Assembly: GCA_023409615.1 (NCBI GenBank)
Contig: JAEYRF010000115.1
Location: forward strand, 1 to 20,981
Source of the DNA: Bacillota bacterium
Lineage (GTDB): Bacteria; Bacillota; Clostridia; Acetivibrionales; DTU013
Length of the DNA: 20,981 bases
Reading direction: 5' to 3'
Each line of letters opens with the position of its first letter. Position 1 is the stretch's first letter. Made by a program: the position numbers and the translations under genes. This document shows positions 1 to 6,150 of this stretch, piece by piece. Under the pieces are notes generated by a model. The model was not told where the DNA came from. It worked only from the letters and a program-made list of their open reading frames with translations, and made no database searches.

Positions 1-14
1 GCATAGCCTAAGAC

Positions 15-122
15 GCAGATATTATAAGCCTCCGGCGGAACTAGCCCGCCGTGCGAAATTTTTGGTTTCACCAAAACGCACATGGCTAATTATACCATGA
101 TAAATCATGGTATAATATCTGC
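15..122. repeat. Nested inverted repeats upstream of the polysaccharide operon
   Basis: A perfect dyad has arms ATTATACCATGAT (89-101) and ATCATGGTATAAT (104-116) around a 2-nt centre. A second inverted repeat pairs GCAGATATTATA (15-26) with TATAATATCTGC (111-122), sharing its right arm with the first, so in RNA the two pairings would be mutually exclusive. Between them lie a CGGCGG/CCGCCG pair and a hairpin from GTGCG (51-55) to CGCAC (77-81). It could be an operator, an RNA switch or a small palindromic repeat element; the sequence alone does not decide. Confidence 0.75.
108..116 (+). promoter_or_regulatory. Extended -10 promoter candidate for the polysaccharide operon
   Basis: TG-G-TATAAT at 108-116 fits the extended -10 form, and no good -35 is visible at 17 bp. 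Transcription would start near 123 and give a leader of about 45 nt before the ATG at 168. The same motif occurs on the minus strand at 89-97 because it lies in a perfect dyad, so a divergent promoter toward the left edge is equally possible. Inferred from motif only. Confidence 0.45.
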
Positions 123-167
123 ATGAAGGCTTGGAGTAGTTTGAAATTAATTGAGGCGGGTACGTAG

Positions 168-1274
168 ATGACGACGGTTTTGCACCTGATAAATTATTTG
201 GGTAACGGCGGATCTGAAAAGTATATATTGTCATTAGCCGAAAAGCTTCACGGTAAGTCTTGCCGGTTTTATACGGCATACTCAGATGAGGGGAGCGGTC
301 TGAAGTCATTTGAAGAAGCACATATTGATTTATTCAGGCTTAACATGAGAAATCCCTTTGATATCCGCGCCGCATTGGAGCTTAAGGCGTTATGCTCAAG
401 ACTGTCTGTCGATGTTATACACTCCCACTTTCTAAGAGAAAACTATATCGGAATATTATCGAAAATATTAGGAAATAAGGTCAAAATCATTAATACCAGG
501 CATATGCTTTTTGAGAATTCAAGCTCCGTCATCCTGGCGAACAGGCTCCTGACCAGATATAACAGCAAAATTATCGCCGTAAGCGGGAAGGTACGTGAGC
601 AATTGCTGCGGGAAGGCATCCGTCCCAAAAAGGTTAAGTTGATTTACAACGGAGTAGATCTTGAACAATGGGCCTCACCTTGTGCTCTTACATTCAGGAA
701 AGAGAACGGCATTTCGGATGATGAGTTTGTGAGCACTTCCGTTGCACGATTCTCTCCGGAAAAGGGACATGCTTTTTTCCTGGATGCGATTCGACAATTT
801 AAAGATGTTATAAAAACCTGCGATGAACCATTAGGTAAGTTCCGGTTTGTTCTTGCAGGAGACGGCGAACTCCTTGTTTCAATGAGAGAAAAGGCAAAAA
901 AACTTGATTTGGAGAATGAAATACTGTTCCCCGGATATGTTTCAGATATAAAAAATTTATTGAGAAGCTCCGATTTGTTTGTCTCACATTCCAGTTGCGA
1001 AGCTTTGGGTATCTCTATCCTTGAGGCAATGGCCGCAGGGCTCCCTGTCATCTCCACAGACAGCGGCGGAACACGCGAGATTATCAACGGTGAACCAAAG
1101 ACCGGCATTTTGGTGGAGTACGGCGACAAGCCAGCCTTGGCAGATAGCCTGATCAGTCTTATAAGAAACAAAGAACTGAGGGAGCAATATATAAGCAAGG
1201 GTCACATCGTCATCCGTGAACAATTCAGCCTTGATAAAACATCTGAAGAAACATATAATCTTTACAGACAATGA
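168..1274 (+). CDS. GT4-family glycosyltransferase (surface polysaccharide)
   Basis: A 368-residue protein with the two-Rossmann GT-B layout of GT4 retaining glycosyltransferases. The N-terminal acceptor domain begins with the glycine-rich GNGGSEKY (12-19) and contains SHFLREN (86-92). The C-terminal donor domain contains ARFSPEKG (193-200; R194 and K199 are the usual sugar-nucleotide phosphate contacts) and the EX7E motif E278/E286 in CEALGISILEAMAAGLPV. There is no signal peptide or membrane segment, so it should act at the cytoplasmic membrane face, adding a sugar to a lipid-linked intermediate. The ATG at 168 is preceded by GAGGCGGG. It is first in a compact operon with two DUF4330 genes and a ligase/polymerase, which supports a role in exopolysaccharide or cell-wall glycan synthesis. 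Donor and acceptor cannot be predicted. Confidence 0.93.
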   Translation: MTTVLHLINYLGNGGSEKYILSLAEKLHGKSCRFYTAYSDEGSGLKSFEEAHIDLFRLNMRNPFDIRAALELKALCSRLSVDVIHSHFLRENYIGILSKILGNKVKIINTRHMLFENSSSVILANRLLTRYNSKIIAVSGKVREQLLREGIRPKKVKLIYNGVDLEQWASPCALTFRKENGISDDEFVSTSVARFSPEKGHAFFLDAIRQFKDVIKTCDEPLGKFRFVLAGDGELLVSMREKAKKLDLENEILFPGYVSDIKNLLRSSDLFVSHSSCEALGISILEAMAAGLPVISTDSGGTREIINGEPKTGILVEYGDKPALADSLISLIRNKELREQYISKGHIVIREQFSLDKTSEETYNLYRQ

Positions 1275-1305
1275 AAACTATTGTTTGGAAAAGGAAGGGA
1301 TGAAA

Positions 1306-1803
1306 ATGATCGATAAAAATGGAAAGCTGTTCGGCAAAATAAATATCATTGATGTGATTATTGTTATTGTTCTGCTGGCAGCTATTTTATTTGGAGCATA
1401 CAAATTCGGTCTGTTTTCACAACAAAAGGTGATCACAGCCAATACCGATAAAATAAAACTCGTTTTTTACCAGGAGGAAGTCAATACATTTACAACTGAC
1501 AACGCTAAGCTCAAGGATCCAGTTACAGAAACTCTGCAAAATGCCAGTCTCGGCAGTGTTGTCAATCTTGAAGTGGACAAGTCCGTATCCTGGGGATATG
1601 ACAAGAACGGACGTCAGGTAAAATCAACCAAAGAAGGTTTCTCATCCATTTATATCACCACGGAGACCACCGGTACGATCAGTCCGAGTGGCATCCTGAC
1701 AGGCGGCTCCAAATATTATGTTGGTCAGCTGATGACTCTGAGGGTGGGTACATCGACCTTTTTTTGCAGGTTATACGATGTAGAAAAGGTTCAGGAGGAT
1801 TGA
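1306..1803 (+). CDS. DUF4330-type membrane protein, copy 1
   Basis: A 165-residue protein recognised as DUF4330-like from its N-terminus (MIDKNGKLFGKINIIDV), followed by one transmembrane helix (about 15-35) and an extracytoplasmic beta-rich domain. I chose the ATG at 1306 because AAGGAAGGG (1291-1299) then sits at normal spacing; the in-frame ATG at 1300 directly abuts it, and an ATG at 1216 would overlap the glycosyltransferase gene. The gene begins 31 bp after the glycosyltransferase stop and ends one base before the next gene. It shares with the next protein the motifs Q-N-A/S-S-L/F-G (78-83), K/R-EGFSS, ET-GTI and YYVGQ, so the two are tandem paralogues. The family has no assigned biochemical function; context suggests polysaccharide assembly or export. 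Confidence 0.85.
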   Translation: MIDKNGKLFGKINIIDVIIVIVLLAAILFGAYKFGLFSQQKVITANTDKIKLVFYQEEVNTFTTDNAKLKDPVTETLQNASLGSVVNLEVDKSVSWGYDKNGRQVKSTKEGFSSIYITTETTGTISPSGILTGGSKYYVGQLMTLRVGTSTFFCRLYDVEKVQED

Positions 1804-1804
1804 T

Positions 1805-2281
1805 ATGGCTAAGAAAAAACTAACTTGGATAGACATAGCAATTGTATTAATTATTATTGTAAGCATTGCAGGCGTATCATATAAGTTTGCAAAGTCCAAG
1901 GTAAACACACCCACTGCTGCCAAGGAAAAAATACTGATCTCCTACTACATGGAATACGCGCCTGATAATGCTATTGAGGCCATCAAGATTGGAAGTCCCG
2001 CTGTAGAATCAGTGCAAAACTCCAGTTTTGGAAAGGTGACGGAGATCATCACTGGGGACTCAATCTACTGGGAAAGCGGAGATGATGGTCAGCTGACAGG
2101 TTCTCCGAGAGAAGGTTTTTCCTCGCTTACTCTTACAATGGAGACTGAAGGAACTATTAATAACAATGGCGTTTCTATTGATAAATCATTGTATTACGTT
2201 GGCCAGACGATATCCATATACGCCGGCGGCAGTTCACTGAAGGATGGGAGAATATCAAAAATAACCAGAACTCAGGATTAA
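1805..2281 (+). CDS. DUF4330-type membrane protein, copy 2
   Basis: A 158-residue paralogue of the preceding protein: a short basic N-terminus (MAKKKLTW), one membrane helix (about 8-26), then an extracytoplasmic domain with VQNSSFGKV (70-78), REGFSSL (102-108), METEGTI (112-118) and YYVGQ (130-134). It starts one base after the previous stop codon, with GGAGGA at 1795-1800 inside the end of the upstream gene as ribosome binding site, so the two are probably translationally coupled. Compared with copy 1 it lacks the first residues (DKNGKLFGK). The divergence between copies suggests distinct subunits, for instance a heteromer, rather than a recent duplication. Function is unknown; localisation is inferred from the single N-terminal helix. 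Confidence 0.83.
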   Translation: MAKKKLTWIDIAIVLIIIVSIAGVSYKFAKSKVNTPTAAKEKILISYYMEYAPDNAIEAIKIGSPAVESVQNSSFGKVTEIITGDSIYWESGDDGQLTGSPREGFSSLTLTMETEGTINNNGVSIDKSLYYVGQTISIYAGGSSLKDGRISKITRTQD

Positions 2282-2292
2282 GGTAAGCAAAT

Positions 2293-3723
2293 ATGAGAAG
2301 CTTTATTCAAAATACTATCAACAGCAGCAAAATAATCAGTTACATTAAAGGGCCGGACTATGGCCAAAAGGTCTGGGCAAACGGCCTGATTTCTGCTGTG
2401 CTCAATATTGTTTTCAACGGGCCCTGCAACATACTTAAGATGATATACAGCAAACTCCGGCATTCATTCGACAACAGTTTGCTGCTGCGACCCATCCGAT
2501 ATTTAACCGATCGGATGCATATATTAATCGGATTGTTTTTGATCCTCAATATGATTATACCTGATTATAAATGGCACAATGAATACGGCGTTTACTTATC
2601 TCTATTACTATTTTTTGTTTTTGTACTTAAAACAATGATTACTCCCGAAAGCCGGTTTGATATATCTTCCATCGATTATTCCGCTATCCTGTTCTTTGTG
2701 TGTATCATGATGGCAGGAATTACATCGCTGTTTCCTCGTGACAGCTTGAATTACATGATTTACTATTTTATCAGCTTTCTGACGATGGCAGTCATTGTAA
2801 GCACTATCAAGTCCCCTGAATATTTATATACGCTTATCAGACTAATCTGTTTCGGTACCTTTCTAACCTCCATCTACGGCATATACCAGTGGAAAATTAT
2901 CGGTGTCGCAGTCAATCCATCGGAAACCGACCTGACACTGAGCCAGGATCTGGGCGGAAGAGTATACTCCACAATGGGAAACCCTAATGTATACGGTATG
3001 TTACTGGTTCTGACAATCCCCTTCTTCATTGCGCTGATACTCAACGAGAAGCCTTTATTGAAAAAATGCTTTTGGGGAGTCTTGCTGCTTCCCGTTTTGC
3101 TGATACTATTTAAAACAGGATCCCGAGGGTCTTGGGTAGCATTTGCTGTATCCATATTTGTTTTTCTGTTTTTCTGGAATAAAAAGCTCATCCCTGTCTT
3201 TTTATTCTTAGGGCTGATTGCTATGCCTTTTCTTCCTTCACCTATTTACAACAGGATATTGACTATCTTCAACCCGAACGACAACTCAAGAAAGTACAGA
3301 AATCAGATAAGCGCGTCTGCAATATCGATGCTGAAAGATTACTGGACCACTGGCGTCGGTCTGGGGAGCAGAGTTTTCAGTGCCATATTCCACAATTACA
3401 AAAGCTTCGGCTTGACAAAGGCGGCACACGCCCACAATCTTATACTGGAGGTATGGCTAGAGGCGGGAATAGCAGCAATAGTAACTTTCTTCCTGATGAT
3501 CTTTAAGATGACAAGAAATACCTTTGCCGCAGTCCGGGAAAAAACAAATGTTAAACTCAATAATATTTTATCAGCCTCATTGTCTGCTATTGCAGGTATT
3601 ATCGTAATGGGCCTTGCAGATTATGTCTGGTTTTATAACCGAATTTTATTTATGTTCTGGATTGTTGCCGCAATCCTTTTCACGGCATTGAAACTGGTAA
3701 AAAGTGAAAAAGCCGATGTATGA
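2293..3723 (+). CDS. O-antigen ligase / Wzy-type polysaccharide polymerase
   Basis: A 476-residue polytopic membrane protein of the WaaL/Wzy superfamily. Visible hallmarks are GNPNVYG (229-235), a GSRGSW motif (276-281, R278) in the central helices, and AHNLILEVWLEAG (380-392, H381) after the large extracytoplasmic loop; the Arg and His of these motifs are the conserved active-site residues of the family. About 75 residues precede the first strong membrane helix, a longer N-terminal tail than usual. ATG 2293 follows AAGG at 2280-2283. The gene lies 11 bp after the second DUF4330 gene and closes the operon. It would polymerise lipid-linked repeats or transfer the glycan onto an acceptor outside the membrane; which of the two cannot be read from the sequence. 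Its last codons form half of the hsp20 terminator. Confidence 0.88.
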   Translation: MRSFIQNTINSSKIISYIKGPDYGQKVWANGLISAVLNIVFNGPCNILKMIYSKLRHSFDNSLLLRPIRYLTDRMHILIGLFLILNMIIPDYKWHNEYGVYLSLLLFFVFVLKTMITPESRFDISSIDYSAILFFVCIMMAGITSLFPRDSLNYMIYYFISFLTMAVIVSTIKSPEYLYTLIRLICFGTFLTSIYGIYQWKIIGVAVNPSETDLTLSQDLGGRVYSTMGNPNVYGMLLVLTIPFFIALILNEKPLLKKCFWGVLLLPVLLILFKTGSRGSWVAFAVSIFVFLFFWNKKLIPVFLFLGLIAMPFLPSPIYNRILTIFNPNDNSRKYRNQISASAISMLKDYWTTGVGLGSRVFSAIFHNYKSFGLTKAAHAHNLILEVWLEAGIAAIVTFFLMIFKMTRNTFAAVREKTNVKLNNILSASLSAIAGIIVMGLADYVWFYNRILFMFWIVAAILFTALKLVKSEKADV

Positions 3724-3744
3724 GCTTTGTTTCCATACATCGGC
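3712..3744 (-). terminator. Intrinsic terminator of hsp20, inside the ligase 3' end
   Basis: An 11-bp perfect stem, GCCGATGTATG (3712-3722) with CATACATCGGC (3734-3744), and an 11-nt loop. Read on the minus strand it is followed by TTTTTCACTTTTT, a normal U-tract, so it terminates hsp20. On the plus strand no U-run follows, so it is at best a weak terminator for the polysaccharide operon. The left arm lies in the last codons and stop of the ligase gene. Confidence 0.8.
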
Positions 3745-3764
3745 ATTACAAGGGGGATAAACAA

Positions 3765-4217
3765 TTAGTTAATATCAATCTTATGCGATTTTTCCTTTAC
3801 TTCCTCAGCCTTGGGCAAAGTAACTGTTAGCACACCATCATTGTACTTAGCTGAAACATCCTCCTGCTTAACACCGTCTACACTGAATCTTCTGCAGTAC
3901 GATCCATACCTTCTTTCTTTCCGGATATAATTATCCCTCTTCTCATCGACCTGTTCATTATGTTCCACGCCGACCGTTAGAATACCATCCCTCAATTCGA
4001 GCTTGATATCCTCCTTCTTTACACCCGGCATATCGGCCTCAATGATAAACTCCTTTTCTGTTTCACGCACATCAGCCTTTATCGCTTGAGTCGAGGTGAA
4101 AGGTATTGCTGCAAACGGCTCATTAAAAAACTCATCAAATACACTTCCCAAATCAAATAAGCTATTTCTTGTTGTTAAATTTTGATTTCTTCTGGTAAAA
4201 GGCACTAATCCGAACAT
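3765..4217 (-). CDS. hsp20: Small heat shock protein, Hsp20/alpha-crystallin family
   Basis: A 150-residue small heat shock protein: a flexible N-terminal arm (1-44), an alpha-crystallin domain (about 45-136) with ADMPGVKKEDI (61-71) and YNDGVLTVTLPK (125-136), and a C-terminal IDI (147-149) matching the I-X-I oligomerisation motif. It is an ATP-independent holdase that binds unfolding proteins in the cytoplasm. The ATG at 4217 is preferred over the in-frame GTG at 4226, because GGAGG lies 8 nt upstream of the ATG but touches the GTG. It is a single-gene unit with its own promoter, two CtsR-like operators and a terminator, so heat or protein-damage induction through CtsR is expected. Confidence 0.95.
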   Translation of the reverse strand: MFGLVPFTRRNQNLTTRNSLFDLGSVFDEFFNEPFAAIPFTSTQAIKADVRETEKEFIIEADMPGVKKEDIKLELRDGILTVGVEHNEQVDEKRDNYIRKERRYGSYCRRFSVDGVKQEDVSAKYNDGVLTVTLPKAEEVKEKSHKIDIN

Positions 4218-4300
4218 ATATAACACCTCCGAAAATAATTTGTTTATATGAACGCCTTAGATAGTCAAACACATTATTACTTTTACTGTGCATGTCTGTC

Positions 4301-4317
4301 TTTGACTATCCTTGACC
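4301..4317 (-). promoter_or_regulatory. CtsR-like operator, downstream copy (near +1)
   Basis: On the minus strand this reads GGTCAAG-GAT-AGTCAAA: two heptads in direct repeat around a 3-nt spacer with A in the middle, matching the CtsR operator form RGTCAAA-NAN-RGTCAAA with one mismatch. It begins about two bases after the predicted hsp20 transcription start, where a bound repressor would block promoter clearance. The surrounding 20 bp (4301-4320) are repeated exactly at 4363-4382. An inverted half-site AGTCAAA also lies at 4263-4269 on the plus strand. Confidence 0.72.
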
Positions 4318-4325
4318 TTAGTTAT

Positions 4326-4354
4326 ATTGTAAGCCATTAGTCCTAGAGAATCAA
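4326..4354 (-). promoter_or_regulatory. SigA-type promoter of hsp20
   Basis: The minus strand shows -35 TTGATT (4354-4349), a 17-bp spacer and -10 TACAAT (4331-4326), giving a start near 4319 and a leader of about 100 nt to the ATG. The -35 box is one arm of a small AATCAA/TTGATT inverted repeat. CtsR-like operators flank the promoter on both sides. Confidence 0.75.
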
Positions 4355-4362
4355 AACTTGAT

Positions 4363-4379
4363 TTTGACTATCCTTGACC
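4363..4379 (-). promoter_or_regulatory. CtsR-like operator, upstream copy (above -35)
   Basis: An exact second copy of the GGTCAAG-GAT-AGTCAAA operator, 62 bp from the first and 8 bp upstream of the -35 box. Two identical sites bracketing one promoter suggest cooperative repression. No ctsR gene is in the window. Confidence 0.7.
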
Positions 4380-4451
4380 TTAGAACGCGAAATAGGACTG
4401 ATTTTCGAAAATACCTCATCAATTCTCAATATTTCTCCGTTTTTATTGGTT

Positions 4452-5996
4452 TTACTGCTTTTTTAGGCCGGTAATCTTAAGAATTTCCTCAGGCCGAAAA
4501 ACTCCCGTAAGCATCATCAGAAAGGCTGCAATAAAGAGGTTGGCTGCCAGTGCCAGTAGTGTAGTAACAACCGCTCCCTGTTGAAATATCATAAAAAAGG
4601 CATAAATGTATTTGCCAAACAAAACCATGACCACTCCTATCAGCCCGGGCTTCAAAATCCATTCCCTCAAGTCAAAAACCAGCCCTGTTATTTTATTGAT
4701 TGTGATCAGGTTTAGACTTTCAGTAACAATCATACTTACAGTAAGACCAAGTAAATAGATTTTTATTCCAAAAATCGGTATCAGAAAGTAGACAATGGCG
4801 ATTCTCAGAATTGAACCGATGATGTTGTTTCTCAAAAGAATGCCTTGTTTGCCAAGCCCATTCAATGCGCCGGTCAATGTCTGCTGCATATAAATAAACA
4901 CACATGAGAAGGACATTAAAAATAACAGGTCACCAATTTTCTCACGTCTGTATATTAATTCACTGATTTCATTCGGGTAATTAATGAACAATGCACAGAA
5001 AATCATACCAAGCACAAATGTTATCTGAATGCATTTTGAAATCTGATAGTTGACTGAGCGATAATTCTTAAGAGCCATCGATTCAGAAATTGCCGGTACC
5101 AAGGTTGTCGCAAGAGAATTCGTAACAATGGACGGGAAAAGGATAATGGGGAGAGCCATACCTGCCAGACGTCCGAAAATTTCTATGCTGGTCCTACTAT
5201 CCAACCCCCCTGCCATTAACATAAAAGGTATCATAATGTGTTCGGCTGCTATTAATGATGAACTGACCAGTCTGTTAGCGGAAACCGGCACCGCAGCCTT
5301 CAGTAAGCAACTAATAATTTTTCTCTTCCTGATTAGTCCGCCGGACAATCTGAGTCCCACAGGCTGTTTCTTTTTTATCAGGTAGGCAGCTGATAATACG
5401 ATTAAATTTACAATTTCTCCCGCCGCCGCAGAAAATGTTGCAACCGCACAGGCATAATCTGCACCTCTTCCAGATATACTTCCGGCAAAAAGAAATAGAA
5501 TTACTATTTTTACTGTTTGTTCCGCAATTTGAGAAAACGCAGTTGGAATCACATTCTGTATACCATAAAAATACCCCTTCAACGCTGATGCACAGACAAC
5601 TGCGGGCAGGCATGGGACAAGAATCAGAAGAGCATCATGTGTTCTTTTATCACCAAGCATACCCGCGCTGATGAGGTTTAAATTGAATAATATGAGCAGT
5701 GAAACGACAGTCCCAGCCGTAGCCACAATGGCAAGTGCGCACATTGTAATTCTCCCATAATTCGTATGGTTATGCCTGGCCTTTTGCTCTGCAACCATCT
5801 TTGATACCGCTATGGTAATTCCGGCAGTTATTGTTAAGACAACCGCTGTATAGACCGGGACAATCAACTCATGTAGCCCCATGCCCTCGGCTCCGATAAG
5901 ATTGGAGAGACAGATTCTGTACACAAATCCAAAAATTCTGGCAACCAAACCGGCTAACATCAGAATGACTGCTCCATCAATAAAAGACTTCCGCAA
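4452..5996 (-). CDS. spoVB: SpoVB-like polysaccharide/lipid flippase (MVF/MATE fold)
   Basis: A 514-residue, highly hydrophobic protein with roughly 14 membrane helices of the polysaccharide-transport/MurJ superfamily. The N-terminus (MRKSFIDGAVILMLAGLVARIFGF, then LIGAEGMGLHELI) is typical of SpoVB/YtgP-type proteins, which flip lipid-linked cell-wall or polysaccharide intermediates and, as SpoVB, serve spore cortex synthesis. The start is a TTG at 5996, chosen because GGAG lies 7 nt upstream and the reading frame aligns with the family N-terminus; an ATG just upstream is in another frame. It is transcribed divergently from the GGDEF/HD-GYP receptor gene. It could equally be a general lipid II flippase (YtgP/YkvU type) or serve the neighbouring polysaccharide operon; sporulation control was not seen. 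Confidence 0.85.
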   Translation of the reverse strand: MRKSFIDGAVILMLAGLVARIFGFVYRICLSNLIGAEGMGLHELIVPVYTAVVLTITAGITIAVSKMVAEQKARHNHTNYGRITMCALAIVATAGTVVSLLILFNLNLISAGMLGDKRTHDALLILVPCLPAVVCASALKGYFYGIQNVIPTAFSQIAEQTVKIVILFLFAGSISGRGADYACAVATFSAAAGEIVNLIVLSAAYLIKKKQPVGLRLSGGLIRKRKIISCLLKAAVPVSANRLVSSSLIAAEHIMIPFMLMAGGLDSRTSIEIFGRLAGMALPIILFPSIVTNSLATTLVPAISESMALKNYRSVNYQISKCIQITFVLGMIFCALFINYPNEISELIYRREKIGDLLFLMSFSCVFIYMQQTLTGALNGLGKQGILLRNNIIGSILRIAIVYFLIPIFGIKIYLLGLTVSMIVTESLNLITINKITGLVFDLREWILKPGLIGVVMVLFGKYIYAFFMIFQQGAVVTTLLALAANLFIAAFLMMLTGVFRPEEILKITGLKKQ

Positions 5997-6010
5997 ATTT
6001 GCACTCCATA

Positions 6011-6034
6011 AATAGTATACTTCTAAATACTATT
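6011..6034. repeat. Inverted repeat in the divergent spoVB / receptor intergenic region
   Basis: AATAGTAT (6011-6018) and ATACTATT (6027-6034) form a perfect 8-bp dyad with an 8-nt centre, 14 bp from the spoVB-like start codon. On the plus strand it is followed by a T-rich run, so it could also act as a weak terminator, but its place between divergent genes fits an operator better. Confidence 0.5.
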
Positions 6035-6102
6035 AAGGGTTTTTATTATTATGCTTTATTTTTGTGTGAATAACTGGTATCATTAAAATGATTATGGAAT
6101 AA

Positions 6103-6120
6103 TTGTAATAAGAATTACAA
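6103..6120. repeat. Inverted repeat just upstream of the receptor gene
   Basis: TTGTAAT (6103-6109) and ATTACAA (6114-6120) form a perfect 7-bp dyad with a 4-nt centre, ending 30 bp before the ATG at 6151. It is a candidate operator or leader hairpin; no known regulator motif was recognised. Confidence 0.5.
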
Positions 6121-6150
6121 AATGGTTGTGCTTTACGCTGGGGGACACAA

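Noticed and set aside
11..60. Resemblance to a c-di-GMP-I riboswitch (GACGCA and AGCCTCCGGC)
   Set aside because: The short words occur, but the spacing, the GGUAGCGGGGUUACC-type helix and the tetraloop/receptor parts are missing.
644..1198. 184-codon minus-strand frame inside the glycosyltransferase gene
   Set aside because: Serine- and leucine-rich translation typical of an antisense shadow; the plus-strand gene has clear GT4 motifs.
1216..1299. Start of the first DUF4330 protein at ATG 1216
   Set aside because: It would overlap the glycosyltransferase by 59 bp, add residues unlike the family N-terminus, and ignore the strong AAGGAAGGG site before 1306.
4215..4226. GTG 4226 as the hsp20 start
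   Set aside because: The ribosome binding site GGAGG abuts this GTG; the in-frame ATG at 4217 has proper spacing.
4301..4382. Two 20-bp repeats as a minimal CRISPR array
   Set aside because: Only two copies, placed around a promoter, and they match the CtsR heptad pattern.
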